Positions 37,568 through 46,123 of a stretch of 64,000 bases of DNA are shown here, piece after piece. The first letter of the stretch is position 1. Each line of letters starts with the position of its first letter. A model generated the notes under the pieces. That model was given only the letters and a program-made list of their open reading frames with translations, made no database searches and was not told where the DNA came from. Location of the stretch: the NCBI RefSeq assembly GCF_006094695.1, contig NZ_CP035103.1, positions 1-64,000 on the forward strand. Reading direction: 5' to 3'. The stretch is from Kocuria rosea (GTDB lineage: Bacteria > Actinomycetota > Actinomycetes > Actinomycetales > Micrococcaceae). The position numbers were made by a program, and so were the translations under genes.

Positions 37568-40495
37568 GTGTCCCTCCTGATCATTCTTGCTCTCTCCACC
37601 CTGCTGTGCCCTGCGGCGGCCGTCCTGGGCCGCCGGGCGGGCCGTGACGCCGGCTGGCCGCTCGCCGCGGGCCTCCTCGTGCTCGCCGGTGCGCTGGTCG
37701 CGGTGTGGAACGGCCGGGGGGACGCCGACGCGGTCTCCCAGCAGATCCCGTGGATGCCGACCCTGGGCGTGACCTTCCACCTGCGGCTCGACGGGCTCGG
37801 GCTGTTCTTCGGCCTCATCGTGCTGGTCATCGGCGCGGTGGTCATCGGCTACTCGGCCCGCTACCTCGCCAAGGGCTCGCACAGCGCCTTCTACACCCTC
37901 ATGACGTTCTTCGCCGCGGCGATGCTCGGGCTGGTCCTGGCCGACGACGTGGTCCTGCTGTTCGTGATGTGGGAGTTCACCACGCTGTGCTCCTTCCTGC
38001 TCATCGCCCGCTCCGGCCCGCACGCCAAGGACCCGGCGATCCGGACCTTCCTGGTGACCATGGCCGGCGGGCTGTGCCTGCTCGCCGCGGTGGTCGCGAT
38101 GTGGGTGGCCACCGGCACCACGCGCCTCAGCGACATCCTCGTCGACGACGTGTGGTCCACGTCCCCCGGGTTCGCCGCGTTCGTCGCGGTGCTGATCGCC
38201 CTCGCGGCCTTCACCAAGTCCGCGCAGTTCCCCTTCCACGCCTGGCTGCCCGACGCCATGGTCGCGATCACCCCCGTGAGCGCCTACCTGCACGCGGCGG
38301 CCATGGTGAAGGCCGGCATCTACCTCATGCTGCGCTTCTCCACGGCCCTCAGCGAGGTGCCGGTGTGGAACGTCCTGCTGATCTCCGTGGGTCTGTTCAC
38401 CGCCCTGATGGGGGCGGTGTTCGCGCTGCAGCGCAACGACCTCAAGGAGCTGCTCGCCTACTCCACCGTGAGCCAGCTGGGCTTCCTGACGGCGACCATC
38501 GGCATCGGCACCTCCTACGCGGTGGTGGGGGCCGTGGTGCACGTGGCGGCCCACGCGCTGTTCAAGTCGGCGCTGTTCATGTCCCTGGGGGTGGTCGACC
38601 ACCAGGCCGGCAGCCGGGACATCCGCAAGCTCTCCGGGCTGGCGCGGACGATGCCCGTCACGGCCGTCGTGATGACGCTCGCGGCGGTCTCCATGGCCGG
38701 GGTCGTCCCGCTGTTCGGGTTCGTCTCCAAGGAAGCCATGTTCAAGGCCATGGCGGAGAGCCCGGCGCCCACCGCGGCGGTGTGGCTCGTGGGCGCCGTG
38801 GCGGTCCTGGCCGCGTCCTTCACCTTCGCCTACTCGGCCCGGATGATCATCACGATCTTCCCCGGCCGCCCCGCCCAGGACCCGCCGAAGGAGGCCTCCG
38901 CGGCCTTCCTGGCGCCCGTGGCCCTGGTCTCCGTGGCCGGTCTGGTGCTGGGGCTGGCCGGTGTGCTGGCCGAGCCGCTGCTCGGTGCCGCCGCCGCCGC
39001 CGTGGCCGGGCCCGACGCCGAGCCCCACCTGGGGCTGTGGCACGGCCTCGCCCCCGAGCTGTACATGTCCGTGGCGGTCTTCACCCTGGGCACGATCCTG
39101 GTGCTCGCCCGGAGGAGCGTGGACCGGCTCCTGGACCGGGAGCTGTCGCCCATCACCGGGGTGGGCACGGTCGAGGCGCTGCGCGGCGGCTCCGTTGCCC
39201 TGGGCGCGTGGATCGGCGGCCTCACCCGCGCCGACGCCCCCTACCGGCACCTGGTCCCGCCCGTGGTCGTGCTGGTGGCGCTGACGGTCGTCGGCGTGTT
39301 CACGGTCGACGTCCCGCCGCTGCACGGGGACGTGACGCGCCCCCTGGACTGGGTCCTGCTCGGCGTGGTCCTGGTCGGGGTGCTCCTGGCCCTGGGCGTG
39401 CGCAGCCGGATCGCCCTCGTGACGATCATCGGCGTGGTGGGCTTCGCGGTCGCGCTGTGGTTCTACGAGCTCGGCGCCGCGGACGTGGCGCTGACCCAGC
39501 TGCTGGTCGAGATCCTCACCGTGGTGGTGATCGTCCTGCTGCTCAACCGACTGCCCTCCACCTTCCACCGGACCGGGAAGCGGCGGTCGACCACGGCGGC
39601 CGTCGTCGCGGTCCTCGCGGGCACCTCCGCCGCCGTGGCCACGTGGGCGCTCACCGGCCGGCGCGGGCTCTCGGACGCGGGCCAGTACTTCCTCGCGGAG
39701 GCCAAGACGGAGACCGGCGGGTCGAACGTGGTGAACACGATCCTCGTGGACTTCCGCGCCCTGGACACCCTCGGTGAGCTGACCGTCCTGGGCGTGGCCG
39801 GCATCGCGATCGTCGTGGCCCTGGAGTCGCGGGGGCTTCTGCCCAAGCTGCACAGCCCCATCACGGAGCCGCCCGGGTCGCCGATCAGCGACGCCGGGGA
39901 CAACACCATGGTCCTGCGGGTCACCGAGCGCCTGCTCGGGCCGGTCATCGTGGTCCTGTCCCTCTTCTTCCTGCTCCGCGGGCACTACCAGCCCGGCGGC
40001 GGGTTCATCGCGGCCCTCATCGGTGCCGCGGGCATCTCCCTGGTCTATCTCTCGGCGCAGGACGACCGGGTCAGCCGGCTGGGCGTGCCCTACGTGAAGC
40101 TCATCGGCGCCGGGGTCGCCGTGGCGGTGGTCGTGGGCCTCCTGGGCCTGGCCGAGGGCTCGTTCCTGCGCGCCCTGCACTTCGACGTGTTCGGGGTCGC
40201 GATCACCACGGCGCTGTTCTTCGACGTCGGCGTGTACCTGGCGGTGGTCGGCGTGATCCTGGCCGCGGTCAGCCGTCTCGGCGTGGAGGAGAAGGAACCA
40301 CCGCCCCTGCGGCGGGTGGGCTCCACCGCGGTGGACGGTCCCGCCCCCCGCCCGACCCCCACCACGGACGAGCCGCACCACCCCAGCACGGCGCCCATGG
40401 ACCTCAGCAGCATCCGGGTCCTCGACCGGAGTTCCGGACGGCCTTCCGGGGCGTCCGCCGAGCACCCCGACCGACCCCGAGGAGACGATTCCTGA
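37568..40495 (+). CDS. mrpA: Na+/H+ antiporter subunit A with fused B domain
   Basis: MrpA is the large proton-translocating subunit of the Mrp antiporter, which exchanges cytoplasmic Na+ for H+. The 975-residue membrane protein has the NuoL-like core with FTKSAQFPFHAWLPDAM and HAAAMVKAG, then an MbhD-like domain (GAADVALTQLLVEI) and a C-terminal MnhB-like domain (LRGHYQPGGGFIAALI), so MrpB is fused. The acidic Pro-rich tail (about 915-975) is cytoplasmic. The GTG at 37568 is used; a TTG at 37559 is an alternative. Its stop shares a base with the mrpC ATG. Confidence 0.92.
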   Translation: MSLLIILALSTLLCPAAAVLGRRAGRDAGWPLAAGLLVLAGALVAVWNGRGDADAVSQQIPWMPTLGVTFHLRLDGLGLFFGLIVLVIGAVVIGYSARYLAKGSHSAFYTLMTFFAAAMLGLVLADDVVLLFVMWEFTTLCSFLLIARSGPHAKDPAIRTFLVTMAGGLCLLAAVVAMWVATGTTRLSDILVDDVWSTSPGFAAFVAVLIALAAFTKSAQFPFHAWLPDAMVAITPVSAYLHAAAMVKAGIYLMLRFSTALSEVPVWNVLLISVGLFTALMGAVFALQRNDLKELLAYSTVSQLGFLTATIGIGTSYAVVGAVVHVAAHALFKSALFMSLGVVDHQAGSRDIRKLSGLARTMPVTAVVMTLAAVSMAGVVPLFGFVSKEAMFKAMAESPAPTAAVWLVGAVAVLAASFTFAYSARMIITIFPGRPAQDPPKEASAAFLAPVALVSVAGLVLGLAGVLAEPLLGAAAAAVAGPDAEPHLGLWHGLAPELYMSVAVFTLGTILVLARRSVDRLLDRELSPITGVGTVEALRGGSVALGAWIGGLTRADAPYRHLVPPVVVLVALTVVGVFTVDVPPLHGDVTRPLDWVLLGVVLVGVLLALGVRSRIALVTIIGVVGFAVALWFYELGAADVALTQLLVEILTVVVIVLLLNRLPSTFHRTGKRRSTTAAVVAVLAGTSAAVATWALTGRRGLSDAGQYFLAEAKTETGGSNVVNTILVDFRALDTLGELTVLGVAGIAIVVALESRGLLPKLHSPITEPPGSPISDAGDNTMVLRVTERLLGPVIVVLSLFFLLRGHYQPGGGFIAALIGAAGISLVYLSAQDDRVSRLGVPYVKLIGAGVAVAVVVGLLGLAEGSFLRALHFDVFGVAITTALFFDVGVYLAVVGVILAAVSRLGVEEKEPPPLRRVGSTAVDGPAPRPTPTTDEPHHPSTAPMDLSSIRVLDRSSGRPSGASAEHPDRPRGDDS

Positions 40496-40941
40496 TGGCA
40501 CTCGCACTGACCGTGGGCGTGCTCATCGGGGGCGGCGTGTTCATGATGCTGCGACGCGGCATGGTCCGCCTGATCATCGGCTTCGCCCTCCTCAGCCACG
40601 GGGTGAACCTGCTGATCATGTCCACCGGCGGCATCGACCGCCGCGGTGAGCCCCTCGGTTACTCCCCGGATCCGGCGACCACGGCGGACGCCCTGCCGCA
40701 GGCCTTCGTGCTGACGGCGATCGTCATCGCGTTCGCCATCACCATGTACATGCTCGTGCTCGCCGTGACCGGCGACGAGGACGACGACACCGATCTCGAG
40801 CTCACCGGCCGGGAGATGGAGACCCCTGACCTGATGGACGACCCCGCAGACAGCGCCGCGACGCACGGTGACGCCCCCACGGACCCGGATCCGGTGGGCA
40901 CCCGCCCCGAGCGGCGCCCGGGGCGGGGTGGTCGCGCATGA
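40495..40941 (+). CDS. mrpC: Na+/H+ antiporter subunit C
   Basis: The 148-residue NuoK-like subunit has three membrane helices in the first 95 residues, with GLGL-type helix replaced by MVRLIIGFALLSHGVNLLI and the conserved LPQAFVLTAIVIAFAIT. The remaining 50 residues are acidic and hydrophilic, longer than in most MrpC proteins. It begins with ATG sharing one base with the mrpA stop and ends overlapping mrpD as ATGA. Confidence 0.92.
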   Translation: MALALTVGVLIGGGVFMMLRRGMVRLIIGFALLSHGVNLLIMSTGGIDRRGEPLGYSPDPATTADALPQAFVLTAIVIAFAITMYMLVLAVTGDEDDDTDLELTGREMETPDLMDDPADSAATHGDAPTDPDPVGTRPERRPGRGGRA

Positions 40942-42443
40942 GCGCGGACCTGATCCCGTTCTTCGTCATCGTCCCGCTGCTGGCCGCCGGTCTGCTGGTG
41001 CTCGCCGGCGGCTCCGGGCGGATCGGCAAGGCGGGGCTGCTCGCCGTCCTCGGGGCGGACGTGGTGTGGGCCGTGTGGCTCGTGGCCACCCTCCTGGACG
41101 GCGGCACCGTGCTGGCCCACCGGATCAGCGGCTGGCCCGCCGGCATCGCCATCCCCTTCGCGGCCGATCTGTTCACCGCCCTCATGCTCACCGCGACTGG
41201 TTTCGTGACCCTGGTCAGCTCCTGGTTCGGGGTGGTCTCGGGGCAGGCGGAGAAGCGCTACTTCGGCCCCCTGGTGCTCGTGCTCACGGCCGGCTTCAAC
41301 GGAGCCCTGCTCACGGCGGACCTGTTCAACCTGTTCGTGTTCATCGAGGTCATGCTCGTGCCGTCCTACGCGCTGATCATCCTGGCCCACCGCGGCCGGG
41401 GACGGCTGATGCAGGTCACGTCCTCGCGGATCTACGTGAGCGTCAACCTGCTGGCCTCCACGATCTTCCTCGCGGGGGTGGGGCTCGTCTACGGCACGGC
41501 CGGCACCGTGAACCTCGCCGAGCTGGCGGGCCGGGCCGCGGAGTCCACCGCCGTGGCCGTGTCGGTCGCCGTTGCTCTCACCGCCCTGGCCGTGAAGGCG
41601 GCGGTGGTCCCCGTGCACGGGTGGCTGGCGCGCACCTACCCCTTCATGTCGCCCACCGTCACCGCCCTGTTCTCGGGGCTGCACACGAAGATCGCGGTCT
41701 ACGCGATCTACCGGATCTACGCCGTGATCTTCGACGGCGCGGAGCAGTACCTGTGGATCGGGCTGGTGGTCTTCACCGTCTCGATGGTGGTCGGTGTGCT
41801 CGGCGCCGTGGGGGAGCGGGACGCGCGGGCGATCCTCGCCTACTCCACCGTGAGCCAGATCGGCTACATCCTGCTGGGCGTCGCCCTGTTCGGGGCCGCC
41901 GGACTCACCGCGGGCATCTTCTTCCTGCTGCACCACACGGTGGTGAAGGTGTCCCTGTTCCTGTCCACCGGCGCGGTGGAGATCGCCTACGGGCGGCAGC
42001 CGCTGGGCGAGGTCACGGGACTGCTGCGGCGGGAGCCGCTCACCGCCGTGGTGTTCTTCGCCGCCGCCATGTCCCTGACCGGCATCCCGCCGTTCTCGGG
42101 GTTCGTGGCCAAGCTGGCGCTGATCCTGGCCGCGTTCGAGGAGCAGCAGGTCGTGGTGGCCCTCGTGGCGGTCGGCGTCAGCCTGTTCACGCTCCTGTAC
42201 CTGCTCAAGATCTGGGGGAAGATGTTCCTGGGGAATCCGGAGGACTCGTCGAGCGAGGTCGTCGCCGCGGTCGGCTCGAAGGAGCGCCGCATCCCGGTGG
42301 GCCTCATCGCACCGGCCCTCGTCCTGGCGGTCGTCACCCTCGTCCTCGGCGTGGGCGGTGAGCTGCTGCTGGGCGTCGCCGCCACGGCGGCGGACGGGCT
42401 CGTGGACACCAGCGCGTTCGTGGAGGCGGTGGTGAACTCGTGA
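40938..42443 (+). CDS. mrpD: Na+/H+ antiporter subunit D
   Basis: The 501-residue NuoM/N-like subunit has about fourteen helices with the conserved Lys in ALAVKAAVVPVHGWLARTYP, a motif HTKIAVYAIYRI and the helix-bearing Glu near FVFIEVMLVPSYAL. It forms the second proton channel of the Mrp complex. Start and stop overlap its neighbours as ATGA and GTGA. Confidence 0.93.
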   Translation: MSADLIPFFVIVPLLAAGLLVLAGGSGRIGKAGLLAVLGADVVWAVWLVATLLDGGTVLAHRISGWPAGIAIPFAADLFTALMLTATGFVTLVSSWFGVVSGQAEKRYFGPLVLVLTAGFNGALLTADLFNLFVFIEVMLVPSYALIILAHRGRGRLMQVTSSRIYVSVNLLASTIFLAGVGLVYGTAGTVNLAELAGRAAESTAVAVSVAVALTALAVKAAVVPVHGWLARTYPFMSPTVTALFSGLHTKIAVYAIYRIYAVIFDGAEQYLWIGLVVFTVSMVVGVLGAVGERDARAILAYSTVSQIGYILLGVALFGAAGLTAGIFFLLHHTVVKVSLFLSTGAVEIAYGRQPLGEVTGLLRREPLTAVVFFAAAMSLTGIPPFSGFVAKLALILAAFEEQQVVVALVAVGVSLFTLLYLLKIWGKMFLGNPEDSSSEVVAAVGSKERRIPVGLIAPALVLAVVTLVLGVGGELLLGVAATAADGLVDTSAFVEAVVNS

Positions 42444-42859
42444 AGTGGTTGACCTGGCCGCTGCGCCTGATCGGCTTCCTGCTCTGGTACGCCTGGGAGC
42501 TGGTCCTCTCCAACGCCGCGGTGACCCGCGACGTGCTCACCCCGGGCCAGGGGTCCTCGCCCATCGTGGTCCGCTACCGGACCCGGTGCCGCAGCGAGTT
42601 CGAGACGGTCCTGCTCAGCGTGCTCATCACCCTGACCCCGGGGACGCTGACCCTGGCCACCGTGGCCCGGCCCCGGGAGGATGCGGACCAGCTCGCGTCC
42701 GACGGGGGCGCGGGGGACGACGGGGCCGCCGGCACGGAGGAGTACGACATCTTCGTGCACGCCATGTACTCGGACGGACCGCAGGACGCCCGGTCGGGCC
42801 TGCAGGAGATGGAGACCCACATGCTGAACGGCATCCGACCGGGAGGGGCACCCCGATGA
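42440..42859 (+). CDS. mrpE: Na+/H+ antiporter subunit E
   Basis: The 139-residue subunit has a short hydrophobic N-terminus (WPLRLIGFLLWYAWELVLSN) and the MNHE motif SVLITLTPGTLTL. The C-terminal half is hydrophilic with the conserved acidic His-Ala-Met-Tyr region. Start GTG overlaps mrpD; stop overlaps mrpF. Confidence 0.92.
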   Translation: MKWLTWPLRLIGFLLWYAWELVLSNAAVTRDVLTPGQGSSPIVVRYRTRCRSEFETVLLSVLITLTPGTLTLATVARPREDADQLASDGGAGDDGAAGTEEYDIFVHAMYSDGPQDARSGLQEMETHMLNGIRPGGAPR

Positions 42860-43113
42860 TCGGCATCCTCTTCGGCGTGCTGGTGCTCGCCGCCTCCGTC
42901 CTCGTCGCCGGGGTGCGGATGTTCCGCGGACCCAACGACGCCAACCGGGCCATCGCCGCGGACCTGCTGTTCTTCTCCGTTGTGGGGCTCATCGCCCTGT
43001 TCGGCGTGCTGGCGATGAGCCCTCCGGTCTTCGACCTGGTCCTCATCGCCACCCTCGTGGGCTTCCTGGCGACCCTGTCCCTGGCCCGCGCACTGACCAA
43101 GGGGAGGCGATGA
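42856..43113 (+). CDS. mrpF: Na+/H+ antiporter subunit F
   Basis: The 85-residue protein has three membrane helices and the family motif GPNDANRAIAADLL. The ATG overlaps the mrpE stop and its own stop overlaps the mrpG ATG, consistent with coupled translation. Confidence 0.92.
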   Translation: MIGILFGVLVLAASVLVAGVRMFRGPNDANRAIAADLLFFSVVGLIALFGVLAMSPPVFDLVLIATLVGFLATLSLARALTKGRR

Positions 43114-43511
43114 CCGTGGACTTCGACCCGATCATGCACGACACCCTGTGGATGAGCGTGGTGGGGCAGGCGTTCATCGTCCTGGGCTCGCTGATCTTCC
43201 TCACCGCCACGGTGGGGATCATCCGGTTCCCCGACCTCTACACCCGGTCCTCGGCGATCGCCACGGCCGCGGGCCTCGGCGTCTCGTTCGTCCTCACCGG
43301 GGCGTTCTTCTTCCTGCCCGGCGTGGAGAACGCGGTGAAGCTGCTCGCCGCGGTGGTCCTGCAGCTCGTGACCTCGGCCGTGGGCAGCATGGCGCTGGCC
43401 CGGTCCGGGTACCTCATCGGCTCGGCCGTGTACTCCCCGACCCACCACAACGAGCTGGAGGAGCGCACCGGGGACGAGGCCGGACGCCCCGGCGAGGACG
43501 TCCGGCCGTGA
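43110..43511 (+). CDS. mrpG: Na+/H+ antiporter subunit G
   Basis: The 133-residue protein has three helices and the MnhG motif GIIRFPDLYTRSSAIATAAGLG. The tail is acidic. It is the last antiporter subunit and overlaps the MOSC gene start as GTGA. Confidence 0.92.
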   Translation: MTVDFDPIMHDTLWMSVVGQAFIVLGSLIFLTATVGIIRFPDLYTRSSAIATAAGLGVSFVLTGAFFFLPGVENAVKLLAAVVLQLVTSAVGSMALARSGYLIGSAVYSPTHHNELEERTGDEAGRPGEDVRP

Positions 43512-44206
43512 CCGGACGCGTGCACAGCGTCAACGTGGGACGCTCCGGGGTCAATCCCGCCCGGCCGAACCGTTCCACCGGCATCCACAAGCGCCCTGTG
43601 GACGGACCGGTGGAGGTCCGCGATCCGGGCCCCCGCAGGGGCGGTCTCGGCTCGGGCCTGGCCGGGGACTTCATCGGGGACGGCAAGTACCACGGCGGCA
43701 CGGACCAGGCCGTGTACGCGTTCGCGCGCGAGGAGCTGGACTTCTGGGCGCAGGAGCTGGGGCGGGAGATCCCCGACGGCTCCTTCGGGGAGAACCTCAC
43801 GCTCTCGGGCGTCGACGTCGACGACGCCCGGCTGGGCGACGTCTGGCGCATCGGCGGGGTGCTGCTGCAGGTCACGGACGCCCGCATCCCCTGCGGCACG
43901 TTCCGCGCGAGCATGGAGGTCCGCGGCTGGCTGCGCCGCTTCACGGAGCGGGGCCGCTCCGGGGCCTATCTCAAGGTCCTGGAGCCGGGCACGCTGCGGG
44001 CCGGTCTGCCGGTCGAGCTCGTCCGCCGCGCCGGGCACGGGGTGGGCGTGGCGGACGCCTTCCGGGCCCAGACCACGGAGCGGCACCGGATGCCGGAGCT
44101 GCTCCGGGCGGGGGAGGACCTGTGCGAGCAGCTCCGGCTGCGGGTCGAGAAGGAGCAGCGGGCGGCCGACCGGCGCGACGGCCGAGCCGCCACCGCCCTC
44201 AGTTGA
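43508..44206 (+). CDS. MOSC-domain protein (YiiM-like)
   Basis: The 232-residue protein carries a MOSC domain (about 20-160) with GDFIGDGKYHGGTDQAVYAF, GSFGENLTLSG and the conserved Cys in RIPCGTF, followed by a three-helix C-terminal extension. YiiM-type MOSC proteins use a molybdenum cofactor to reduce N-hydroxylated compounds. The GTG start overlaps the mrpG stop, so it is co-translated with the antiporter. Its end overlaps the convergent gene by eight bases. Linking MOSC with Mrp is unusual. Confidence 0.88.
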   Translation: MTGRVHSVNVGRSGVNPARPNRSTGIHKRPVDGPVEVRDPGPRRGGLGSGLAGDFIGDGKYHGGTDQAVYAFAREELDFWAQELGREIPDGSFGENLTLSGVDVDDARLGDVWRIGGVLLQVTDARIPCGTFRASMEVRGWLRRFTERGRSGAYLKVLEPGTLRAGLPVELVRRAGHGVGVADAFRAQTTERHRMPELLRAGEDLCEQLRLRVEKEQRAADRRDGRAATALS

Positions 44207-44888
44207 GGGCTGCGCCCCGGTAGACCTGCGCGACCTGCTCCTCGGAGAGCCGGGTGTCGATCACGGTGGTGCCCTCCGGGTCGTCGCGCAGGAAACGGAC
44301 GGGCCCGTGCGAGCCGGTCTCCAGGAGGAGCGCGGCGTCGGCGTCGTAGAGGGCCTCCACGGAGGTGCTGAAGCGCTCCCCCCGCACCGGGGTCACGGAC
44401 AGCTCGAGCCGGGCGCGGACGCGGCCGCCGCCGGTCGCCGCGTCCGCCGCCGTGCTCCCGTCCGTGCGCCCGGCGGCGGACGCGTCCTGGGCGACCGGCT
44501 CGAGGGCGATCTCCCGGACGACGCCCACGCCGTGCTCCACGACGTTCGCCAGGCGGGCGCCCAGCCGGCCCTGCGCGGTGCTGAAGGCGCGCTTGAGCCG
44601 GGCCGTCCACCACAGGGCCGTGGCCACCAGCACCACGGCGACGAGGGCGAGGTAGAGCACCGAGCCGGACCGGGACCACTGCTGCCACAGCAGGACCACG
44701 GCGAGCGCGGTCAGCACCGGGACCACCAGCAGCAGCGACGTGCCCAGGCGCTCGCCCAGGGAGGGGCGGTCGGGCGCCCCGTCCTCGCCGGGAGCGGTGC
44801 GCAGCCGCCGCATGACCTGGACGTCGAAGTCGCGGTCGTCCGCGGGTACGGGCCGGGGCCAGGTGCCGAGGGAGTCCATGGGTTCCAT
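44199..44888 (-). CDS. Membrane hypothetical protein with two helices
   Basis: The 229-residue protein has two adjacent membrane helices (about 47-64 and 72-90). Residues 100-229 form a hydrophilic domain rich in Val, Glu and Arg, with alternating charge suggesting a beta-rich fold. No family is recognised. ATG codons at 44888 and 44879 are both possible; GGAA precedes the second. It converges on the MOSC gene with an 8-bp overlap. Confidence 0.7.
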   Translation of the reverse strand: MEPMDSLGTWPRPVPADDRDFDVQVMRRLRTAPGEDGAPDRPSLGERLGTSLLLVVPVLTALAVVLLWQQWSRSGSVLYLALVAVVLVATALWWTARLKRAFSTAQGRLGARLANVVEHGVGVVREIALEPVAQDASAAGRTDGSTAADAATGGGRVRARLELSVTPVRGERFSTSVEALYDADAALLLETGSHGPVRFLRDDPEGTTVIDTRLSEEQVAQVYRGAALN

Positions 44889-44940
44889 TATGGGGCGCGC
44901 TCGGCGGACGCGTTCCCATGAGGCGTCAAGGACCGGCTCG

Positions 44941-45441
44941 TAGAATCGGGCCATGACCGAGACCCGATGGCTGTCCCCCGAGGAGCGCGAGGCCTGGCTG
45001 GCGCTCGTCTCCATCATGTTCACGCTGCCCGGCAGCATCGAGTCCCAGCTGCAGGCGGAGGCGGACCTCAGCCTGGCCGAGTACCTGGTGCTCGCGATGC
45101 TCTCGGAGGCCCCCGACCGGCGCCGGCGCATGTCGGACCTCGCGGCGGCCACCAACACCTCCCAGTCCCGGTTGTCCCGGATCGTCGCGCGTCTCGAGCG
45201 GGACGGCCTGGTGGTGCGCGCCGGCGGGGAGCAGGACAAGCGGGTGGTGCTCGCGGAGATCACCGACCGCGGCCTGGAGCGGGTCCAGCAGGTGGCCCCG
45301 GGGCACGTGGAGCACGTCCGGCGGACGGTGATCGACCGGCTGACGCCGGTGCAGGTCCAGCAGCTCGCGCTGATCGGCCGCATGGTCGACGACGCCGCGG
45401 CCGGCCCCACGGCCCGGGGACTGGCCTCGGATCAGCCGTGA
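44941..45441 (+). CDS. MarR-family regulator (promoter and gene)
   Basis: The coding part starts at ATG 44953 and encodes 162 residues with the MarR winged helix: helix segment LSLAEYLVLAMLSEAP, recognition helix NTSQSRLSRIVARLERDG and wing RAGGEQDKRVVLAEITDRG. Such proteins repress transport or oxidative-stress genes until a ligand or oxidant binds. A -10-like TAGAAT (44941-44946) is six bases before the ATG, indicating a leaderless mRNA. The downstream doxX gene (62 bp away, same strand) is the most likely target. Confidence 0.9.
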
Positions 45442-45466
45442 CACCGGGCCCCCTCCGCCCAAAAGC

Positions 45467-45496
45467 TTGACACGGAAAGTATCTGCCCCCTACTGT
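45467..45496 (+). promoter_or_regulatory. doxX promoter
   Basis: A consensus TTGACA (45467-45472), 18-bp spacer and TACTGT (45491-45496) put the transcription start at about 45503, the A of the doxX ATG. The transcript is therefore predicted to be leaderless. Confidence 0.75.
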
Positions 45497-45502
45497 GGTG
45501 AC

Positions 45503-45994
45503 ATGTCCACAACACAGGTGCCGCAGCGCACGTCCTCCGTCCGTTCCTCCGCCCCCACCGTCCCCACCGCCGACTCCTCGGCCGCGACCCTCGGACTCAC
45601 CGTCCTGCGCGTCGTCCTCGGCACCACGTTCCTCCTGCACGGCTGGCAGAAGGTCACCGAGTGGACCGTCGCCGGCACCCAGGCCTCCTTCGCCCAGATG
45701 GGCGTCCCGGCGGCCGAGCTCGCCGCGCCCCTCGCGGCCGTCCTCGAGCTCGTGGGCGGGCTGATGCTCCTCCTGGGGCTCGGCACCCGCGTGGTCGCCG
45801 CCCTGCTCGCCCTGACCATGCTGGGCGCCCTCGTGCTGGTGCACCTTCCCGCGGGGTTCTTCGCCGCCGACGGCGGGATCGAGCTCGTCCTGCTCCTCGC
45901 CGCCGCGTCCGTCCTCTTCGTCCTGGCCGGTGCCGGCCGCTGGTCGCTGGACCACCTGGTCGCGGCGCGGCGCCGCCGGTCCGCCCGGGCCTGA
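45503..45994 (+). CDS. DoxX-family membrane protein
   Basis: The 163-residue protein has four membrane helices, starting after a Ser/Thr-rich 30-residue N-terminus, with RVVLGTTFLLHGWQKVTEW as the family signature. DoxX proteins form part of membrane oxidoreductase complexes that detoxify oxidants (as in SodA-DoxX-SseA of mycobacteria) or serve as quinol oxidase subunits. The upstream MarR gene is the probable regulator. A hairpin follows (46020-46047). Confidence 0.88.
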   Translation: MSTTQVPQRTSSVRSSAPTVPTADSSAATLGLTVLRVVLGTTFLLHGWQKVTEWTVAGTQASFAQMGVPAAELAAPLAAVLELVGGLMLLLGLGTRVVAALLALTMLGALVLVHLPAGFFAADGGIELVLLLAAASVLFVLAGAGRWSLDHLVAARRRRSARA

Positions 45995-46019
45995 CCCCTC
46001 CCGCGCCGGAGCGACCCGC

Positions 46020-46047
46020 CCCCGCCCGCAGCATTCTGCGGCGCGGG
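46020..46047 (+). terminator. Terminator after doxX
   Basis: The stem CCCGC-CCGCAG / CTGCGG-C-GCGGG has a CATT loop and one bulge, 25 bp after the doxX stop. Confidence 0.55.
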
Positions 46048-46123
46048 GCCCGTCGTCGTCCGTCGTGCGGGGCTCCTCCGGCGGGCTGCGGCGGGCGGGC
46101 GCGGACGTGTCGGCGCGGCCGCG

